From: Methanobrevibacter smithii ATCC 35061
Lineage (GTDB): Archaea; Methanobacteriota; Methanobacteria; Methanobacteriales; Methanobacteriaceae
Reading direction: 5' to 3'
DNA length: 64,000 nt
Assembly: GCF_000016525.1 (NCBI RefSeq)
Contig: NC_009515.1
Span: 832,501-896,500, forward strand
In this document: piece by piece, positions 39,121-49,803 of the stretch
How positions within the stretch are numbered: the first letter of the stretch is position 1
Layout of the letters: every line of letters starts with the position of its first letter
Made by a program: the position numbers and the translations under genes
The notes under the pieces: model-generated
What the model was told of the DNA's origin: nothing
Seen by the model: the letters and a program-made list of their open reading frames with translations, nothing else
Databases searched by the model: none

Positions 39121-41805
39121 CTATTTACCCTCTTGTTCAACACTTGAATCATAGTTTGGATTAGCATCTCCTAACCTATTTTCATCAATGATTTTATTTA
39201 AGTCAGCTGCTTTACCAAAGTCACTTTTAGCTGGATCTACTCCATCTTCACCAAACATAAGTTGGATAACCATTCCCTGATTATCAGTAACAAGTCCTGA
39301 CGGTTTAACCTGTAAATCCTGAAGCGCATTTACCAGTCTTCTTTGCATATAACCGGATTGTGCTGTACGAATCGCTGTATCTACAAGACCTTCTCTTCCT
39401 CCCATAGCGTGGAAGAAGAATTCAATTGGATCCAAACCTTTTTTATAACTTGAATGTACAAATCCTTTTGCCTTTGCACCTAACTCATTTTTACGGAAAT
39501 GAGGTAAAGTCCTGTCAATATAACCCCTGTGGATACGACCACCACGAACAGATTGCTGTCCTACACAGGAAGTAATCTGAGTAAGGTTCAACATAGATGC
39601 CCTAGCACCAGTACGTGCCATAACTACAGAATGGTTGTGTTCCATAGTAAGGTAGTTTTCTGCAATTTGACCAGATACGTCCCTAGCTTCCCCAAGCACT
39701 TGCATAATCTTCATTTCTAAAGTTTCTTCAAGGCTTCTACCGGGTAAAGCTTCAAGATAATCGTTTTCATATGCTTCAACTAATTTATCTACCTTATTTT
39801 CAGATTCTCTTAAATGCTCATTAATTCTTTCCTGAGCTTCTTCAGGAATTTCTTCATCATTTGTACTTGTGGTGATTCCTGTTTTCATAATTCCGCAGAT
39901 AGCTAAATCAGTAGACCTGTCTAAGAATTCTCTGGCTCTAGCAGGGCCATACTCTTTAACGATTTTATCTAAAATACGTCCTGAGAAAGAACCGTAAGCT
40001 TTTTCATCAATGACACCATGTTTAAGTTCACCGTCTTCAATTACAACATAAGCATCAATGTCACAAGCTTCTTCTTTACAGACATCACATTTCTGACAAA
40101 TCTCAGCTTTATAAACAAGATTCAAATCATCAGGCAGTAATAAAGAGAATAACTCTTTACCAGTCCAGTTTTTATGTTTACGTTTTAAGTGTTTAGGATC
40201 AACATTTTCATTATTGAACAAATGTGATTTTCTGATTATCTGCAGTGCCTGTTCTTCGCTAAATTCAGATCCTGGTTTTGTTAAAAGATATGCTCCGGAA
40301 ATGTGGTCGTGAATAGCACCAATAATAGGTCCACCAAACCTTGGAGATAAAATATGTTCCTGTACACGCATTAAAGACTTAGCCTCAGCACGGGACTCAT
40401 CAGTTTGGAAAACGTGCATGTTCATTTCGTCCCCATCGAAATCTGCATTGTAAGGAGGACATACACATAAATTAAGACGGAAAGTCTTATAAGGTAAAAC
40501 TCTTACCTCATGAGCCATCATAGACATTCTGTGAAGAGAAGGCTGACGGTTGAATAAAACCATATCACCATCTTTCAGGTGTCTTTCAATAATATAACCA
40601 GGTTCTAACTTCTCTAAAATCATGTCTTTAGTTTCATCATAAACCCTGATTTTCCTTCCGTCAGTTCTTATAACATAGTTGGCTCCAGGATGAACATTAG
40701 GACCGTTTTCAATATATGTTCTCATTTCATCCATGTTCCAGTCATTTACATAAGCAGGTACAGTAACCTCTTTTGCAATCATTTCAGGAACACCAACTTC
40801 ATTAATACTAATGTTTGGATCTGGTGAAATTACAGTACGGGCAGAGAAATTAACCCTTTTACCAGACAAATTACTTCTGAATCTACCTTCTTTACCTTTT
40901 AACCTTTGAGCTAAAGTTTTTAAAGGTCTTCCAGACCGGTGTCTTGCAGGAGGAACACCACTAGCTTCATTATCGAAGTAAGTAGTTACATGGTATTGCA
41001 ATAACTCCCATAAATCTTCAACAATAAGTTGAGGAGCACCTGCTTCCATGTTTTCAATTAGTCTTTGATTAATACGTAAAATATCAACAAGTTTGTGAGT
41101 TAAATCATCTTCAGACCTTTCACCAGTATCTAAAGTAATAGAAGGCCTTACAGTAACTGGAGGAACAGGTAAAACAGTTAACACTAACCATTCTGGCCTA
41201 GCTACTTCAGGATTAACACCTAAAACAAAAGCATCTTCATCAGAAATCCTTTCAAGCCTTTCACGAACTTCACTAGCAGTTAATTTATAATCTTCACCTT
41301 CCATTTTTTGAACAATGGAAACCGGCTTATCAATAGTAATATCATCCTGAGCTGCTTCACAGTGAGGACAAACATCACGACGAGCTTCATTATAAATCTC
41401 TTTTAAAATCTTAGTTAAATTTTCATGATGATTTTGAGCATCTTTAATCTTTTCAGTGTATTTGAAGATTTCATCATCAGTTAATAAAACACGACCACAT
41501 TCATTACATGTTGAACGTAAAATTTTGTGAATTATATCACCAAAACCAACATGAATAACAGGTCTGGCCAACTCAATACTACCGAAGTGTCCTTGACACT
41601 CTCCACCTCTGTAACCACAAGACCTACATTTTAAACTTGGATCAATAACCCCTAAATGAGGATCCATTAAACCATTTTCAATAGGATAACCATCCTCATC
41701 GTAAGTATCAGGAGTTTCAATTTTAACTACTGACATTTCACGAATATCCTCAGGAGACATAAGCCCAAAGTTAATTTGTTTGATTTTTTTTATAAATCCT
41801 TTCAA
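39121..41805 (-). CDS. rpoA1: DNA-directed RNA polymerase subunit A'
   Basis: Catalytic large-subunit part, 894 residues. The magnesium-binding active-site motif [13 protein letters not shown] is near 457; zinc ligands [16 protein letters not shown] lie near 60 and CNECG near 100. It ends just past the trigger-loop start ([18 protein letters not shown]). The start is TTG at 41805 with GGAG nine bases upstream. The N-terminus [20 protein letters not shown] matches homologues, so the start is well supported. Confidence 0.96.
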   Translation of the reverse strand: MKGFIKKIKQINFGLMSPEDIREMSVVKIETPDTYDEDGYPIENGLMDPHLGVIDPSLKCRSCGYRGGECQGHFGSIELARPVIHVGFGDIIHKILRSTCNECGRVLLTDDEIFKYTEKIKDAQNHHENLTKILKEIYNEARRDVCPHCEAAQDDITIDKPVSIVQKMEGEDYKLTASEVRERLERISDEDAFVLGVNPEVARPEWLVLTVLPVPPVTVRPSITLDTGERSEDDLTHKLVDILRINQRLIENMEAGAPQLIVEDLWELLQYHVTTYFDNEASGVPPARHRSGRPLKTLAQRLKGKEGRFRSNLSGKRVNFSARTVISPDPNISINEVGVPEMIAKEVTVPAYVNDWNMDEMRTYIENGPNVHPGANYVIRTDGRKIRVYDETKDMILEKLEPGYIIERHLKDGDMVLFNRQPSLHRMSMMAHEVRVLPYKTFRLNLCVCPPYNADFDGDEMNMHVFQTDESRAEAKSLMRVQEHILSPRFGGPIIGAIHDHISGAYLLTKPGSEFSEEQALQIIRKSHLFNNENVDPKHLKRKHKNWTGKELFSLLLPDDLNLVYKAEICQKCDVCKEEACDIDAYVVIEDGELKHGVIDEKAYGSFSGRILDKIVKEYGPARAREFLDRSTDLAICGIMKTGITTSTNDEEIPEEAQERINEHLRESENKVDKLVEAYENDYLEALPGRSLEETLEMKIMQVLGEARDVSGQIAENYLTMEHNHSVVMARTGARASMLNLTQITSCVGQQSVRGGRIHRGYIDRTLPHFRKNELGAKAKGFVHSSYKKGLDPIEFFFHAMGGREGLVDTAIRTAQSGYMQRRLVNALQDLQVKPSGLVTDNQGMVIQLMFGEDGVDPAKSDFGKAADLNKIIDENRLGDANPNYDSSVEQEGK

Positions 41806-41831
41806 AATATTGACTCCTTCATATTATATAA

Positions 41832-43643
41832 TTATGTTTTGTCTCCTAAAACTAATTTAGGGAAAATACATAAACTCTTAAGTTCATCTAATAATAATTT
41901 AAATGCGTATGAAATTTCTATCGGATAAGTTTCAACATCTCCACAAATTGGACAGTACTTTTTATTTTTATTCTTATCATATACTGCTAACATACCACAA
42001 TTTTCACAGACAATAGCTTCATATTTGTCAGACTCATCTAAAAGTCTTTCTTTTAAGGTAAGAGCTGCACCGTGTGCAATAAGACAATCTCTTTCCATTT
42101 CTCCAAACCTTAAACCACCTTCACGAGCTCTTCCTTCAGTAGGCTGACGGGTAAGAACTTGTACAGGACCTCTTGAACGAGCATAAACTTTATCAGTAGT
42201 CATGTGGTGTAATTTTTGGTAATATGCCACACCAACAAATATTTCAGCTTCGATTCTTTCTCCGGTTACACCATTATATAATGATTCGCAACCTGCAGAT
42301 TCAAATCCGTGATTTTTAAGCTGTTGTTTGATTTCTTTTTCAAGTTCTGTATTGAATGGAGTTCCGTCAACACGTTCACCTTCAAGACAGCCTGCTTTAC
42401 CTGCTACCATTTCAAGCACTTGTCCTACAGACATCCTGGAAGGAATAGCGTGAGGGTTAACAATTAAATCAGGAACAACACCAGATTCTGTGAAAGGAAC
42501 ATCTTCAGGAGATAATATTAAACCAAGAACCCCTTTCTGACCGTGCCTTGATGCAAATTTATCCCCAAATTCAGGTTGCCTGGTATCTCTTACTCTAATT
42601 TTAGCCAATCTGCTTCCTTCAACAGTTTCAGTTAAAAGAACAGCATCAACGATACCTTTTTCACCGTGTCTTACTGTTACAGAAGTTTCCCTTCTTTTTT
42701 CAGCTACAGTTCCGAATTCGTCGATTTCTTCCAAGAATCTTGGTGGTGAAGTTTTACCGATTAATACATCACCAGATTCAACATATGATTCCGGGTTAAC
42801 AACACCGTCATCATCTAAGTGCCTATAAGCATCTTCGGAACGGTAACCTTTAATGTTTTTATCAGGAACCTCAAATTTATCCTCTTGTCCACCAGGATAC
42901 CTTTTTTCAGCAGTATCATAAGCTCTGAAAAATGAAGACCTAGCCAATCCTCTTTCAAGAGAACCTTTGTTAATAACCATTGCATCTTCCATGTTATATC
43001 CTTCGTAAGACATAAGAGCTACAACAAAGTTCTGACCTGATGGTCTTTTGTCATAATTAGTTGAATCAATAATACGTGTTTTTACAATAGGAGTTTGCGG
43101 GTGGTGTAATAAGTGAGCCCTTGTATCTGTACGTAATGCATAGTTAGAAACATATAATCCTAATGCTTGTTTTGTCATACCTGCTTCCATAGTATTCCTT
43201 GGTGAAGAATTGTGATCGGAAAACGGAATAATACCTGCACAAATTCCAAGCATAGTAGCCGGGTCAATTTCCAAATGAGTATGTTCCTCATTTAAATCAG
43301 CAATACTCATAGCAATATAGGAGTTTTCTTCCTCTTCAGCATCCAAGTATTCAATAAAACCATTGTCTATTAAATCATCCCATTTTAATTCGCCTTTAGC
43401 TACTTTTTCTAAATGTTTATCACTAAGAACTGGTTTACCATCTTTAACAATGATTAATGGTCTTCTTGCCCTACCTGGGTCATTGAATATATAAATCTCA
43501 TTATTTTTATCATAATAAGTAATATTCATTTCATGAGAAACCTCACCATTTCTCCTTTTTTCTCTCATTTCATTGGTGAAACTTTCAGGGTCTTTACAAT
43601 ATCCTAAAAGTTCTCCATTAATATAAATTTTAGCACTATCCAT
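41832..43643 (-). CDS. rpoB1: DNA-directed RNA polymerase subunit B'
   Basis: C-terminal part of the second largest subunit, 603 residues, split from B'' as in Methanobacteriales and Methanococcales. [18 protein letters not shown] near 215-232 and [16 protein letters not shown] near 367-382 carry conserved lysines near the active site; a zinc site lies near the C-terminus ([12 protein letters not shown] and CPICG). It follows rpoB'' by 12 bp. Confidence 0.96.
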   Translation of the reverse strand: MDSAKIYINGELLGYCKDPESFTNEMREKRRNGEVSHEMNITYYDKNNEIYIFNDPGRARRPLIIVKDGKPVLSDKHLEKVAKGELKWDDLIDNGFIEYLDAEEEENSYIAMSIADLNEEHTHLEIDPATMLGICAGIIPFSDHNSSPRNTMEAGMTKQALGLYVSNYALRTDTRAHLLHHPQTPIVKTRIIDSTNYDKRPSGQNFVVALMSYEGYNMEDAMVINKGSLERGLARSSFFRAYDTAEKRYPGGQEDKFEVPDKNIKGYRSEDAYRHLDDDGVVNPESYVESGDVLIGKTSPPRFLEEIDEFGTVAEKRRETSVTVRHGEKGIVDAVLLTETVEGSRLAKIRVRDTRQPEFGDKFASRHGQKGVLGLILSPEDVPFTESGVVPDLIVNPHAIPSRMSVGQVLEMVAGKAGCLEGERVDGTPFNTELEKEIKQQLKNHGFESAGCESLYNGVTGERIEAEIFVGVAYYQKLHHMTTDKVYARSRGPVQVLTRQPTEGRAREGGLRFGEMERDCLIAHGAALTLKERLLDESDKYEAIVCENCGMLAVYDKNKNKKYCPICGDVETYPIEISYAFKLLLDELKSLCIFPKLVLGDKT

Positions 43644-43655
43644 ATTATCGTTCCT

Positions 43656-45200
43656 TTAATCCTCTAAAACATTCATCTTTTTAATAACATCAATGATTTC
43701 TTGTTCATCAGAACCTTCAGAAATATTACACATTAAAGCTAAATTCTTTACCAGACCACAGTTAGGACCCTCTGGGGTTTCATTCGGACAAATCTTACCA
43801 AATTGTGTTGGGTGCAAATCCCTTGCTTCAAAGTGAGGTTGACTTCTTGTTAAAGGAGATACAACACGTCTTAAATGAGAAAGAGTTCCCATATAACTAG
43901 TCCTATCTAATAATTGACTTACACCTGCTCTTCCACCAACCCAGTTACCAGTTGCAATAGCATGTTTAATATTTTCAGTTAAAACATCACTACGAACTGC
44001 CTGTTTGATTGAAAGCTCTTTACCACGGGAAATACTTCTTTCAAGTTGATAACTCATATCTCTGGTTAAACTTGTAAAAGCAACTCTGAATAAATCTTCC
44101 ATTAAATCTCCAGATACTCTGAGTCTTTTATTTGTGTAATGGTCCTTATCGTGAGGTTCTCTTTGTTCATCAATAACCTGAAGCAACATTTCAGTCATTT
44201 CAGCTAAATAAGTAGCTTTAGCTTCACGTCTTTCTGATTCAATACCCATGTGAGGTAATAAGTAACGGTTAATTACATCTTCAGCACGTTTAATACGGTA
44301 TTCTTCAGTCATACCTTTAGCTACACGATTACCTATGTATTTAATAGCAGCCAATTGTAAATATTGTCTTCTTTCTTCTTTATCCATGCCGTCCATTTCT
44401 TTTTGATCTAATTTCAATTGAGAAAGGGATACCTGAATATCATCTGCAATAATCATTTGGAAATTTGGATCATTGGAAATTGCAGTAATAATTTCCTGAC
44501 CTGTAGCCAAACCAAGAGCTCTTAATAAAATAACAAGTGGAATTTCCCCTGGAACATAAGGGAAAGAAATTCTTAAAAATACTCCGCTTTTACGTGGTTT
44601 TTTATATTCAAGAGAAATTCTTGCTCTGAAACCACTTTTAATAGAAGTTACAATAGCCTTAGCTCTTCTGTCTTCAACATCACCAATACGCTCAAGAATA
44701 ATTTTATTTGGTGCAATTTCTTCCATTGTTACAACAGCTCTTTCAGAACCGTTTACAATGAAGTAACCACCTAAATCTTGAGGGTCTTCACCCTGTTCAA
44801 TTAATTCTTCATCACTAAGACCATGAAGATGACAAATATCTGATTTAAGCATTACTGGCAATTCACCAATATATACTTTTTCTAAAGGATTGTCTTCTCC
44901 TTCTTCATTTAATGCCATCTCAAGATACATGTGTGCAGAATAATTTAAATTCCTAAGTCTTGCTTCAGCAGGATAAATCATACTTTTGGAACCGTCTGCT
45001 TCTTTAGTGAATGGCTTTTCAATAAAGAGTTTACCGGTTTTTAAAGTATATTTACCGTTTTCTAAAGTAATAGGTTCAGTAATATCTATGATATTTTGAA
45101 TCCCACTATTTATAAAATCGTTGTATGATTTAATATGATGGTCAACTAAATCATATTTATCAAAAAATGCATCAACTAATTTCCAGTTATTCTCTGTCAT
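43656..45200 (-). CDS. rpoB2: DNA-directed RNA polymerase subunit B''
   Basis: N-terminal part of the split second largest subunit, 514 residues: protrusion, lobe and start of the fork. GGYFIVNGSERAVVTMEEIAP near 144 and the end LHPTQFGKICPNETPEGPNC (near 467-486, fork loop) are diagnostic. It starts ATG 45200 after GGAGGAAGTCC. A 238-bp AT-rich gap separates it from rpoH, longer than other gaps in this cluster, so a second promoter there is possible. Confidence 0.96.
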   Translation of the reverse strand: MTENNWKLVDAFFDKYDLVDHHIKSYNDFINSGIQNIIDITEPITLENGKYTLKTGKLFIEKPFTKEADGSKSMIYPAEARLRNLNYSAHMYLEMALNEEGEDNPLEKVYIGELPVMLKSDICHLHGLSDEELIEQGEDPQDLGGYFIVNGSERAVVTMEEIAPNKIILERIGDVEDRRAKAIVTSIKSGFRARISLEYKKPRKSGVFLRISFPYVPGEIPLVILLRALGLATGQEIITAISNDPNFQMIIADDIQVSLSQLKLDQKEMDGMDKEERRQYLQLAAIKYIGNRVAKGMTEEYRIKRAEDVINRYLLPHMGIESERREAKATYLAEMTEMLLQVIDEQREPHDKDHYTNKRLRVSGDLMEDLFRVAFTSLTRDMSYQLERSISRGKELSIKQAVRSDVLTENIKHAIATGNWVGGRAGVSQLLDRTSYMGTLSHLRRVVSPLTRSQPHFEARDLHPTQFGKICPNETPEGPNCGLVKNLALMCNISEGSDEQEIIDVIKKMNVLED

Positions 45201-45438
45201 GGACTTCCTCCAGCATTCTATAAAACACCTTAAAAATAATTAACTAAATAAAAATAAGATTAGGAAACCTAATTAAAATTCTTCATTTGATTATTATTCT
45301 TAATTTACTCCTAACTATCTCCATTAAGATAATTCCTCTCAAACTAAGTTCAAATTTATTATAATGAATTTCCAAAAAACAATAAAAAAATACAGAAATA
45401 AACTTATTATACTAAATTTTACTATTCTAACATTATAA

Positions 45439-45672
45439 CTAACTTTTTACAATACGATAAGTAACAAAAGTACCTGCAGTATCACTTTCACGAGTAATTC
45501 TTAAAATATCATTTTCTTTAGCATCAATATCTTTTACAACAGGATCATCAACTTTAATTCTAGGAAGATTTTCAATATCATAGTCAGCACTATTTTTTAA
45601 ATCTTCAATTTCAGAATCAGTCATTATTTCATGCTTAGGTACAAGCATATGTTCTTGAATATTAATTGTCAA
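45439..45672 (-). CDS. rpoH: DNA-directed RNA polymerase subunit H
   Basis: Small assembly subunit equal to the C-terminal domain of Rpb5, 77 residues. HMLVPKHEIMTDSEIEDL (about 8-25), the LPRIKVDDPV loop (about 36-45) and FVTYRIV at the end are typical. The start is TTG at 45672 with GGAGG eight bases before. It heads the H-B''-B'-A'-A'' cluster and lies just after five tRNA genes on the same strand. Confidence 0.95.
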   Translation of the reverse strand: MTINIQEHMLVPKHEIMTDSEIEDLKNSADYDIENLPRIKVDDPVVKDIDAKENDILRITRESDTAGTFVTYRIVKS

Positions 45673-45718
45673 TATATAATTCCTCCAGCTAGAAAAGTTA
45701 AAATATAAAATTAGAAAA

Positions 45719-45794
<76 letters not shown>

Positions 45795-45817
45795 ACATAC
45801 AACATTTAAATATTAAG

Positions 45818-45889
45818 CGCCTTGGCCGGGATTTGAACCCGAGTCGCGGGCTCGACAGGCCCACATGATAGCCCCTACACCACCAAGGC
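45818..45889 (-). tRNA. tRNA-Asp (anticodon GTC)
   Basis: Acceptor GCCTTGG/CCAAGGC, anticodon loop CTGTCGA, T-arm GGGTTCAAATCCC, discriminator G. 72 nt, no intron. Confidence 0.95.
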
Positions 45890-46033
45890 AGGAAATACTT
45901 AAAATACAGTATAGCTAATCAAACAGTATTAACCATACACCATTAATTACTATATTTAACATCATATATAAAGGTTTCGGAAAAATTAATTTTCCATAAC
46001 CACAAATATAATCAATTTAATAAAGTAATCAAA

Positions 46034-46107
<74 letters not shown>

Positions 46108-46116
46108 ACATAAAAA

Positions 46117-46191
<75 letters not shown>

Positions 46192-46327
46192 ACTAATACA
46201 GACATGATGCATAACAATACATCATACATTACCTATTTTATACCTCATAGTATATAAATGTTATGGATTACATGATTTTAAAAAAAAATGCAACCATAAT
46301 ATGTGTACTAAAAAACACAAAATAGAA

Positions 46328-46401
<74 letters not shown>

Positions 46402-46514
46402 AGGATGAAATTAAGATAACAAATAAACTTTTGTATAAACTTATTTAAATACTTTTCTAATACTTAATTAAGACTCTTTCAAAATAACATACAAAAATTA
46501 TAGATAATGAAAAT

Positions 46515-46787
46515 TCATATAGGGAAAAAAATATTTTTCAAAATACTAAAAAATACAAATACCCACGGAAGTAACCCCATATAATTATTTGTATATCCTT
46601 TTACAAATAAAAAATAAATCCAACATACCACTAAAACAACAATAAGAACCATAGCAAAAACACAACAATTAAAACCCAATTCATACCATCCGAAATAATG
46701 ACAACGATTAATAACGTATTCAATACAAATTTCCAATAAAACACCAACATAACACAACATAGTTACAATTAACTCTTTAGACTCCAT
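46515..46787 (-). CDS. Small unknown membrane protein
   Basis: Not recognised. A protein of about 90 residues with three likely membrane helices: a first one near 5-25 rich in V, L and C (TMLCYVGVLLEICIEYVI), a second near 40-62 (FAMVLIVVLVVCWIYFLF) and a third near the C-terminus (LLPWVFVFFSILK). Six cysteines is high for the length. An in-frame GTG upstream is likely part of the leader; AGTGGAT before the ATG at 46787 serves as the binding site. It lies between the tRNA cluster and a TPR membrane protein on the same strand. Confidence 0.6.
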   Translation of the reverse strand: MESKELIVTMLCYVGVLLEICIEYVINRCHYFGWYELGFNCCVFAMVLIVVLVVCWIYFLFVKGYTNNYMGLLPWVFVFFSILKNIFFPI

Positions 46788-47031
46788 TAAAATCCACTCC
46801 CCCACAATTTAATTCACAAATCTTAAAAAAATATCCATTTATAATAACAGAAAATTGCTAAGAACCATATAACATATATGCAACACATTAACTCAAATTT
46901 TAACCTAAATAACAACCAAATATAAACCCATTAAACTGCACCAACAATATATACTGATTATAAACTAAACAAATTACTAAAATAATTTAAATCTCCATCT
47001 ATTTAAGTATTCCAATAAAAAAATATTAACA

Positions 47032-47682
47032 TCATTCACATCCACGATTCCATTTAATAAATTTTCTAAAATAAACCATGCGCTCATTATATGCAAGCTC
47101 TTTCAATTTATAATGTGCCCTATAACCTCCAACATTAAAAGGTCGTGAAACTTTAACATGGCCATCATGTATTAAATAGAAAGGATATCCCTTAAAACGC
47201 ATCATCATAGCTACTTTGCCATGCATAACCCATTTAGGTGTAGGATTTTTTAAAATATCTTCATTTAAAGACATGCGTGCAGAATAATACCTGCCCAAAT
47301 TATAAAATGCCTCAAACCTTTTTAAATAAAGCCAATCATTATTATCTCCCCCATCAATTGCTTTATCAAAATATACAATGGCTTTTTCATAATCTTTTAA
47401 ATCAAAATATATCAATCCCAAATTAACCAAAAATCCAGAAAAACTAGGATAAACCTGAAAACCTTTATTAAAATAATTTATTGCTTTTTTATAATTTTTA
47501 TTATTTTTAGCTTTAATCCCTATTGAAAAGAAATAACGGCCAAATATTAATTTATAAAATGAAAGAAAAAAATTACTAACCATACCTACCAATGCAATCA
47601 CATAATAATCTGAAACAAAACAATATACAGTTACAATAACACAAAATCCATTCACCAACAAAATAATTACATCTTTATCCAT
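47032..47682 (-). CDS. Membrane-anchored TPR protein of unknown role
   Basis: A 216-residue protein with one or two N-terminal membrane helices (about 5-45) and then tetratricopeptide repeats: NYKKAINYFNKGFQVYPSF near 63-81 and DYEKAIVYFDKAIDGGDNN near 97-115, with a third degenerate unit near 120-145. The last 70 residues, including WVMHGKVAMMMRFKGYPF and GGYRAHYKLKELAYNERM, are basic and aromatic and not part of the repeats. TPRs bind proteins or peptides; the partner is unknown. A small gene ends 15 bp upstream on the same strand. Confidence 0.72.
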   Translation of the reverse strand: MDKDVIILLVNGFCVIVTVYCFVSDYYVIALVGMVSNFFLSFYKLIFGRYFFSIGIKAKNNKNYKKAINYFNKGFQVYPSFSGFLVNLGLIYFDLKDYEKAIVYFDKAIDGGDNNDWLYLKRFEAFYNLGRYYSARMSLNEDILKNPTPKWVMHGKVAMMMRFKGYPFYLIHDGHVKVSRPFNVGGYRAHYKLKELAYNERMVYFRKFIKWNRGCE

Positions 47683-47696
47683 CCAAACACCATAAA

Positions 47697-47888
47697 TTAA
47701 ATTACATGAGAATATTCTAAATTTAAATACTGAAGAATTAAATATAAATATAATTCTAAATGTACAAAAAACAATTTATTTATAAAAATTAAAGGTAAAG
47801 GAAGACCAACAACCACTTGCAGTCTTATTTCACTAACAGTAGTATCTTTAATTGGAGTAGATAATATTTCTTTCAAACTTTTAGACAT
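47697..47888 (-). CDS. Small hypothetical protein, possibly a remnant
   Basis: Not recognised. ATG at 47888 follows GGGGAGTATTGAA, a good ribosome-binding site, and gives about 63 residues: SKSLKEILSTPIKDTTVSEI, then a hydrophobic, leucine/tyrosine-rich tail (about 24-58) that could be a membrane helix. It runs into the TPR protein gene on the same strand with a 14-bp gap. It may be a genuine small membrane protein or the front end of a broken gene; the tail's amino-acid mix is close to what AT-rich noncoding DNA would give. Confidence 0.4.
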   Translation of the reverse strand: MSKSLKEILSTPIKDTTVSEIRLQVVVGLPLPLIFINKLFFVHLELYLYLILQYLNLEYSHVI

Positions 47889-48296
47889 TTCAATACTCCC
47901 CATTATTAATTATATTGTTAAACTAATATTAAATACATTATTTTTCAGTAATAACAATTTATTTACAATAAAAATTTTATATTTATATTAATTTAAAAGT
48001 TAAATAACTACAATTACAAATTTCCTACACCATATAAAACATTTTAATAATATTAAATACAAAATAAATCTCAAATTATGCTGGAAATAAAATAAAAACT
48101 TTAAAAAAATAGTTGCTGTAGAAAATTAGCTGTAAAAAAATTAGAAAAAATCAAAAAATCATGAAATTAAACAAAGAAGGTTTAAAAATAATATCAACTG
48201 TTCAATTAAAAATAAAAAATCACTAGCTAAATTAAAATTAATTCAAAAAATATTTACATCAAATATTAAATACTAAAAGATTTATAATTATAAATC
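47889..48296. other. AT-rich divergent intergenic region before thiM
   Basis: About 400 bp with no gene or RNA-like structure. The right end should hold the thiM promoter; AAATATTAAATAC near 48261-48273 is a TATA candidate that would make the thiM mRNA leaderless or nearly so, since no ribosome-binding site precedes its ATG. A 12-nt palindrome TTATAATTATAA lies at 48282-48293, next to the start codon. Confidence 0.4.
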
Positions 48297-49160
48297 ATGA
48301 CAAATAAAGAAAAATTACTTCAAAAAATACCAGAATTATTAAATGAAGTAAAAAGTAAAAACCCTTTAACTCACTGTATAACTAATTTTGTAACTGTAAA
48401 TGATTGTGCAAATGCAGTATTGGCTATTGGTGCTTCCCCAATTATGTCTGAAGATATTGAAGAAGTAGCAGAAGTTGTTTCAATAGCTGATGCTTTAGTA
48501 ATAAACATTGGAAAATTAAGTCATGAGCAAGTTGAAGCTATGAAAATCAGTTCTGCTCAAGCAAATAAAATAAACACTCCAGTTATTCTTGATCCTGTCG
48601 GAGTAGGAATAAGCCAATTAAGAAATAAAGTAACTTTAGAAATTATTGAAAATTATAAATTAGCTGCAATCCGAGGAAACATAACTGAAATAAAAACAAT
48701 AGCTAAATTAACCGGAATAATTTCCGAATCAAATACTGCAAAAGGTGTAGACGTATCTGAAAGTGACATCATAACCCAAGACAATTTAAATGAAAATGCA
48801 GATGTTATTTCAAAACTTGCAGCTAAATTAGATACTGTAATATTAGCCAGCGGACCAATAGACATATTATCCGACGGTGAAACTACAATAGCTATTGACA
48901 ATGGTGATGAAATGATGCCCTACATTACAGGCAGCGGATGTATGTTGTCATCAATTGTAGGAAGCTGTATTGGAGCAACCAACCCTCTTGAAGGAACAAT
49001 GGTTGCAGCATTATTAATGACAATAGCCGGTGAAAAGGCAAGATCTAAAGTAGATTCTGAAAATGCAGGAACCGGAAGCTTCAGAGCATATTTAATTGAC
49101 TATTTGTATAAATTAGATGGTCAAACTTTAATTAACAAAAGCAACATTGAGATATTATGA
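48297..49160 (+). CDS. thiM: Hydroxyethylthiazole kinase
   Basis: Salvage enzyme that phosphorylates the thiazole half of thiamine; 287 residues, ribokinase-like. NPLTHCITNFVTVNDCANA near 20-38, NIGKLS near 69, DPVGVGISQLR near 97 and the catalytic-loop TGSGCMLSSIVG near 216-227 are family-typical. No ribosome-binding site is evident, so it may be leaderless. Its last codons overlap thiE by 4 bp (ATGA). Together ThiM and ThiE join salvaged thiazole to the pyrimidine. Confidence 0.93.
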   Translation: MTNKEKLLQKIPELLNEVKSKNPLTHCITNFVTVNDCANAVLAIGASPIMSEDIEEVAEVVSIADALVINIGKLSHEQVEAMKISSAQANKINTPVILDPVGVGISQLRNKVTLEIIENYKLAAIRGNITEIKTIAKLTGIISESNTAKGVDVSESDIITQDNLNENADVISKLAAKLDTVILASGPIDILSDGETTIAIDNGDEMMPYITGSGCMLSSIVGSCIGATNPLEGTMVAALLMTIAGEKARSKVDSENAGTGSFRAYLIDYLYKLDGQTLINKSNIEIL

Positions 49161-49786
49161 ATAACTTAGACTTGTCACTTTATCTTGTAACCAACAACAG
49201 CGAAGATGAAGAAAAATTTTTAAACATTATAGAAGAGTCCCTAAAAGGTGGAGTTAGTGTAGTTCAGCTTAGAGAAAAAAAAGCTGAAACATTAGACTTC
49301 TATAATCTGGCCTTGAAAGTTAAGGAAATTACACAAAAATATAATGTGCCTCTAATAATCAACGACAGAATTGATATTGCACTAGCTATTGATGCTGACG
49401 GCGTGCATGTTGGGCAAAGCGACATGCCTGCAAAAACAGCAAGGTCAATGATTGGTGAAGATAAAATTTTAGGAGTATCTGCTGCAAATATCAAAGAAGC
49501 AAAAAAAGCTCAGAGGGAGAGTGCAGATTACATTGGTGTTGGTGCAGTTTATCCGACAAATACAAAAGACGATGCAACATCAGTACCTAAAAAAGAGTTA
49601 AAAGAAATAGTAAAATCTGTTGATATTCCAGTTGTAGCTATTGGAGGAATCACTCAGGAAAATGCACATGAATTAAATGATTGCGGAATTGATGGATTAT
49701 CTGTTGTTAGTGCAATCATGGAAGCTAAAAACCCAAAAATAGCTAGTGAAAATTTATTAAAAGAATTTAAAGCGAAAAATAGTTAA
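49157..49786 (+). CDS. thiE: Thiamine phosphate synthase
   Basis: Couples hydroxymethylpyrimidine diphosphate with thiazole phosphate to give thiamine phosphate. 209-residue TIM barrel: VSVVQLREKKAETLDF near 35-50 (diphosphate contacts), LIINDRIDIALAIDADGVHVG near 61-81, GVGAVYPTNTKDDA near 124-137 and VVAIGGIT near 158. It overlaps thiM at its start and meets pgk tail to tail, with both stops in one hairpin. Confidence 0.95.
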   Translation: MNNLDLSLYLVTNNSEDEEKFLNIIEESLKGGVSVVQLREKKAETLDFYNLALKVKEITQKYNVPLIINDRIDIALAIDADGVHVGQSDMPAKTARSMIGEDKILGVSAANIKEAKKAQRESADYIGVGAVYPTNTKDDATSVPKKELKEIVKSVDIPVVAIGGITQENAHELNDCGIDGLSVVSAIMEAKNPKIASENLLKEFKAKNS

Positions 49787-49803
49787 TTTTTACTATTTTT
49801 TGC
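49772..49803. terminator. Bidirectional hairpin between thiE and pgk
   Basis: A 12-bp stem with one G-T pair (49772-49783 with 49792-49803) and an 8-nt loop. The thiE stop (49784-49786) is in the loop and the pgk stop overlaps it. T-rich on both strands near the stem, so it can serve both genes. Confidence 0.65.

Noticed and set aside
48297-48310. TPP riboswitch before thiM
   Set aside because: The upstream sequence lacks the conserved CUGAGA-type core and is nearly all A and T.
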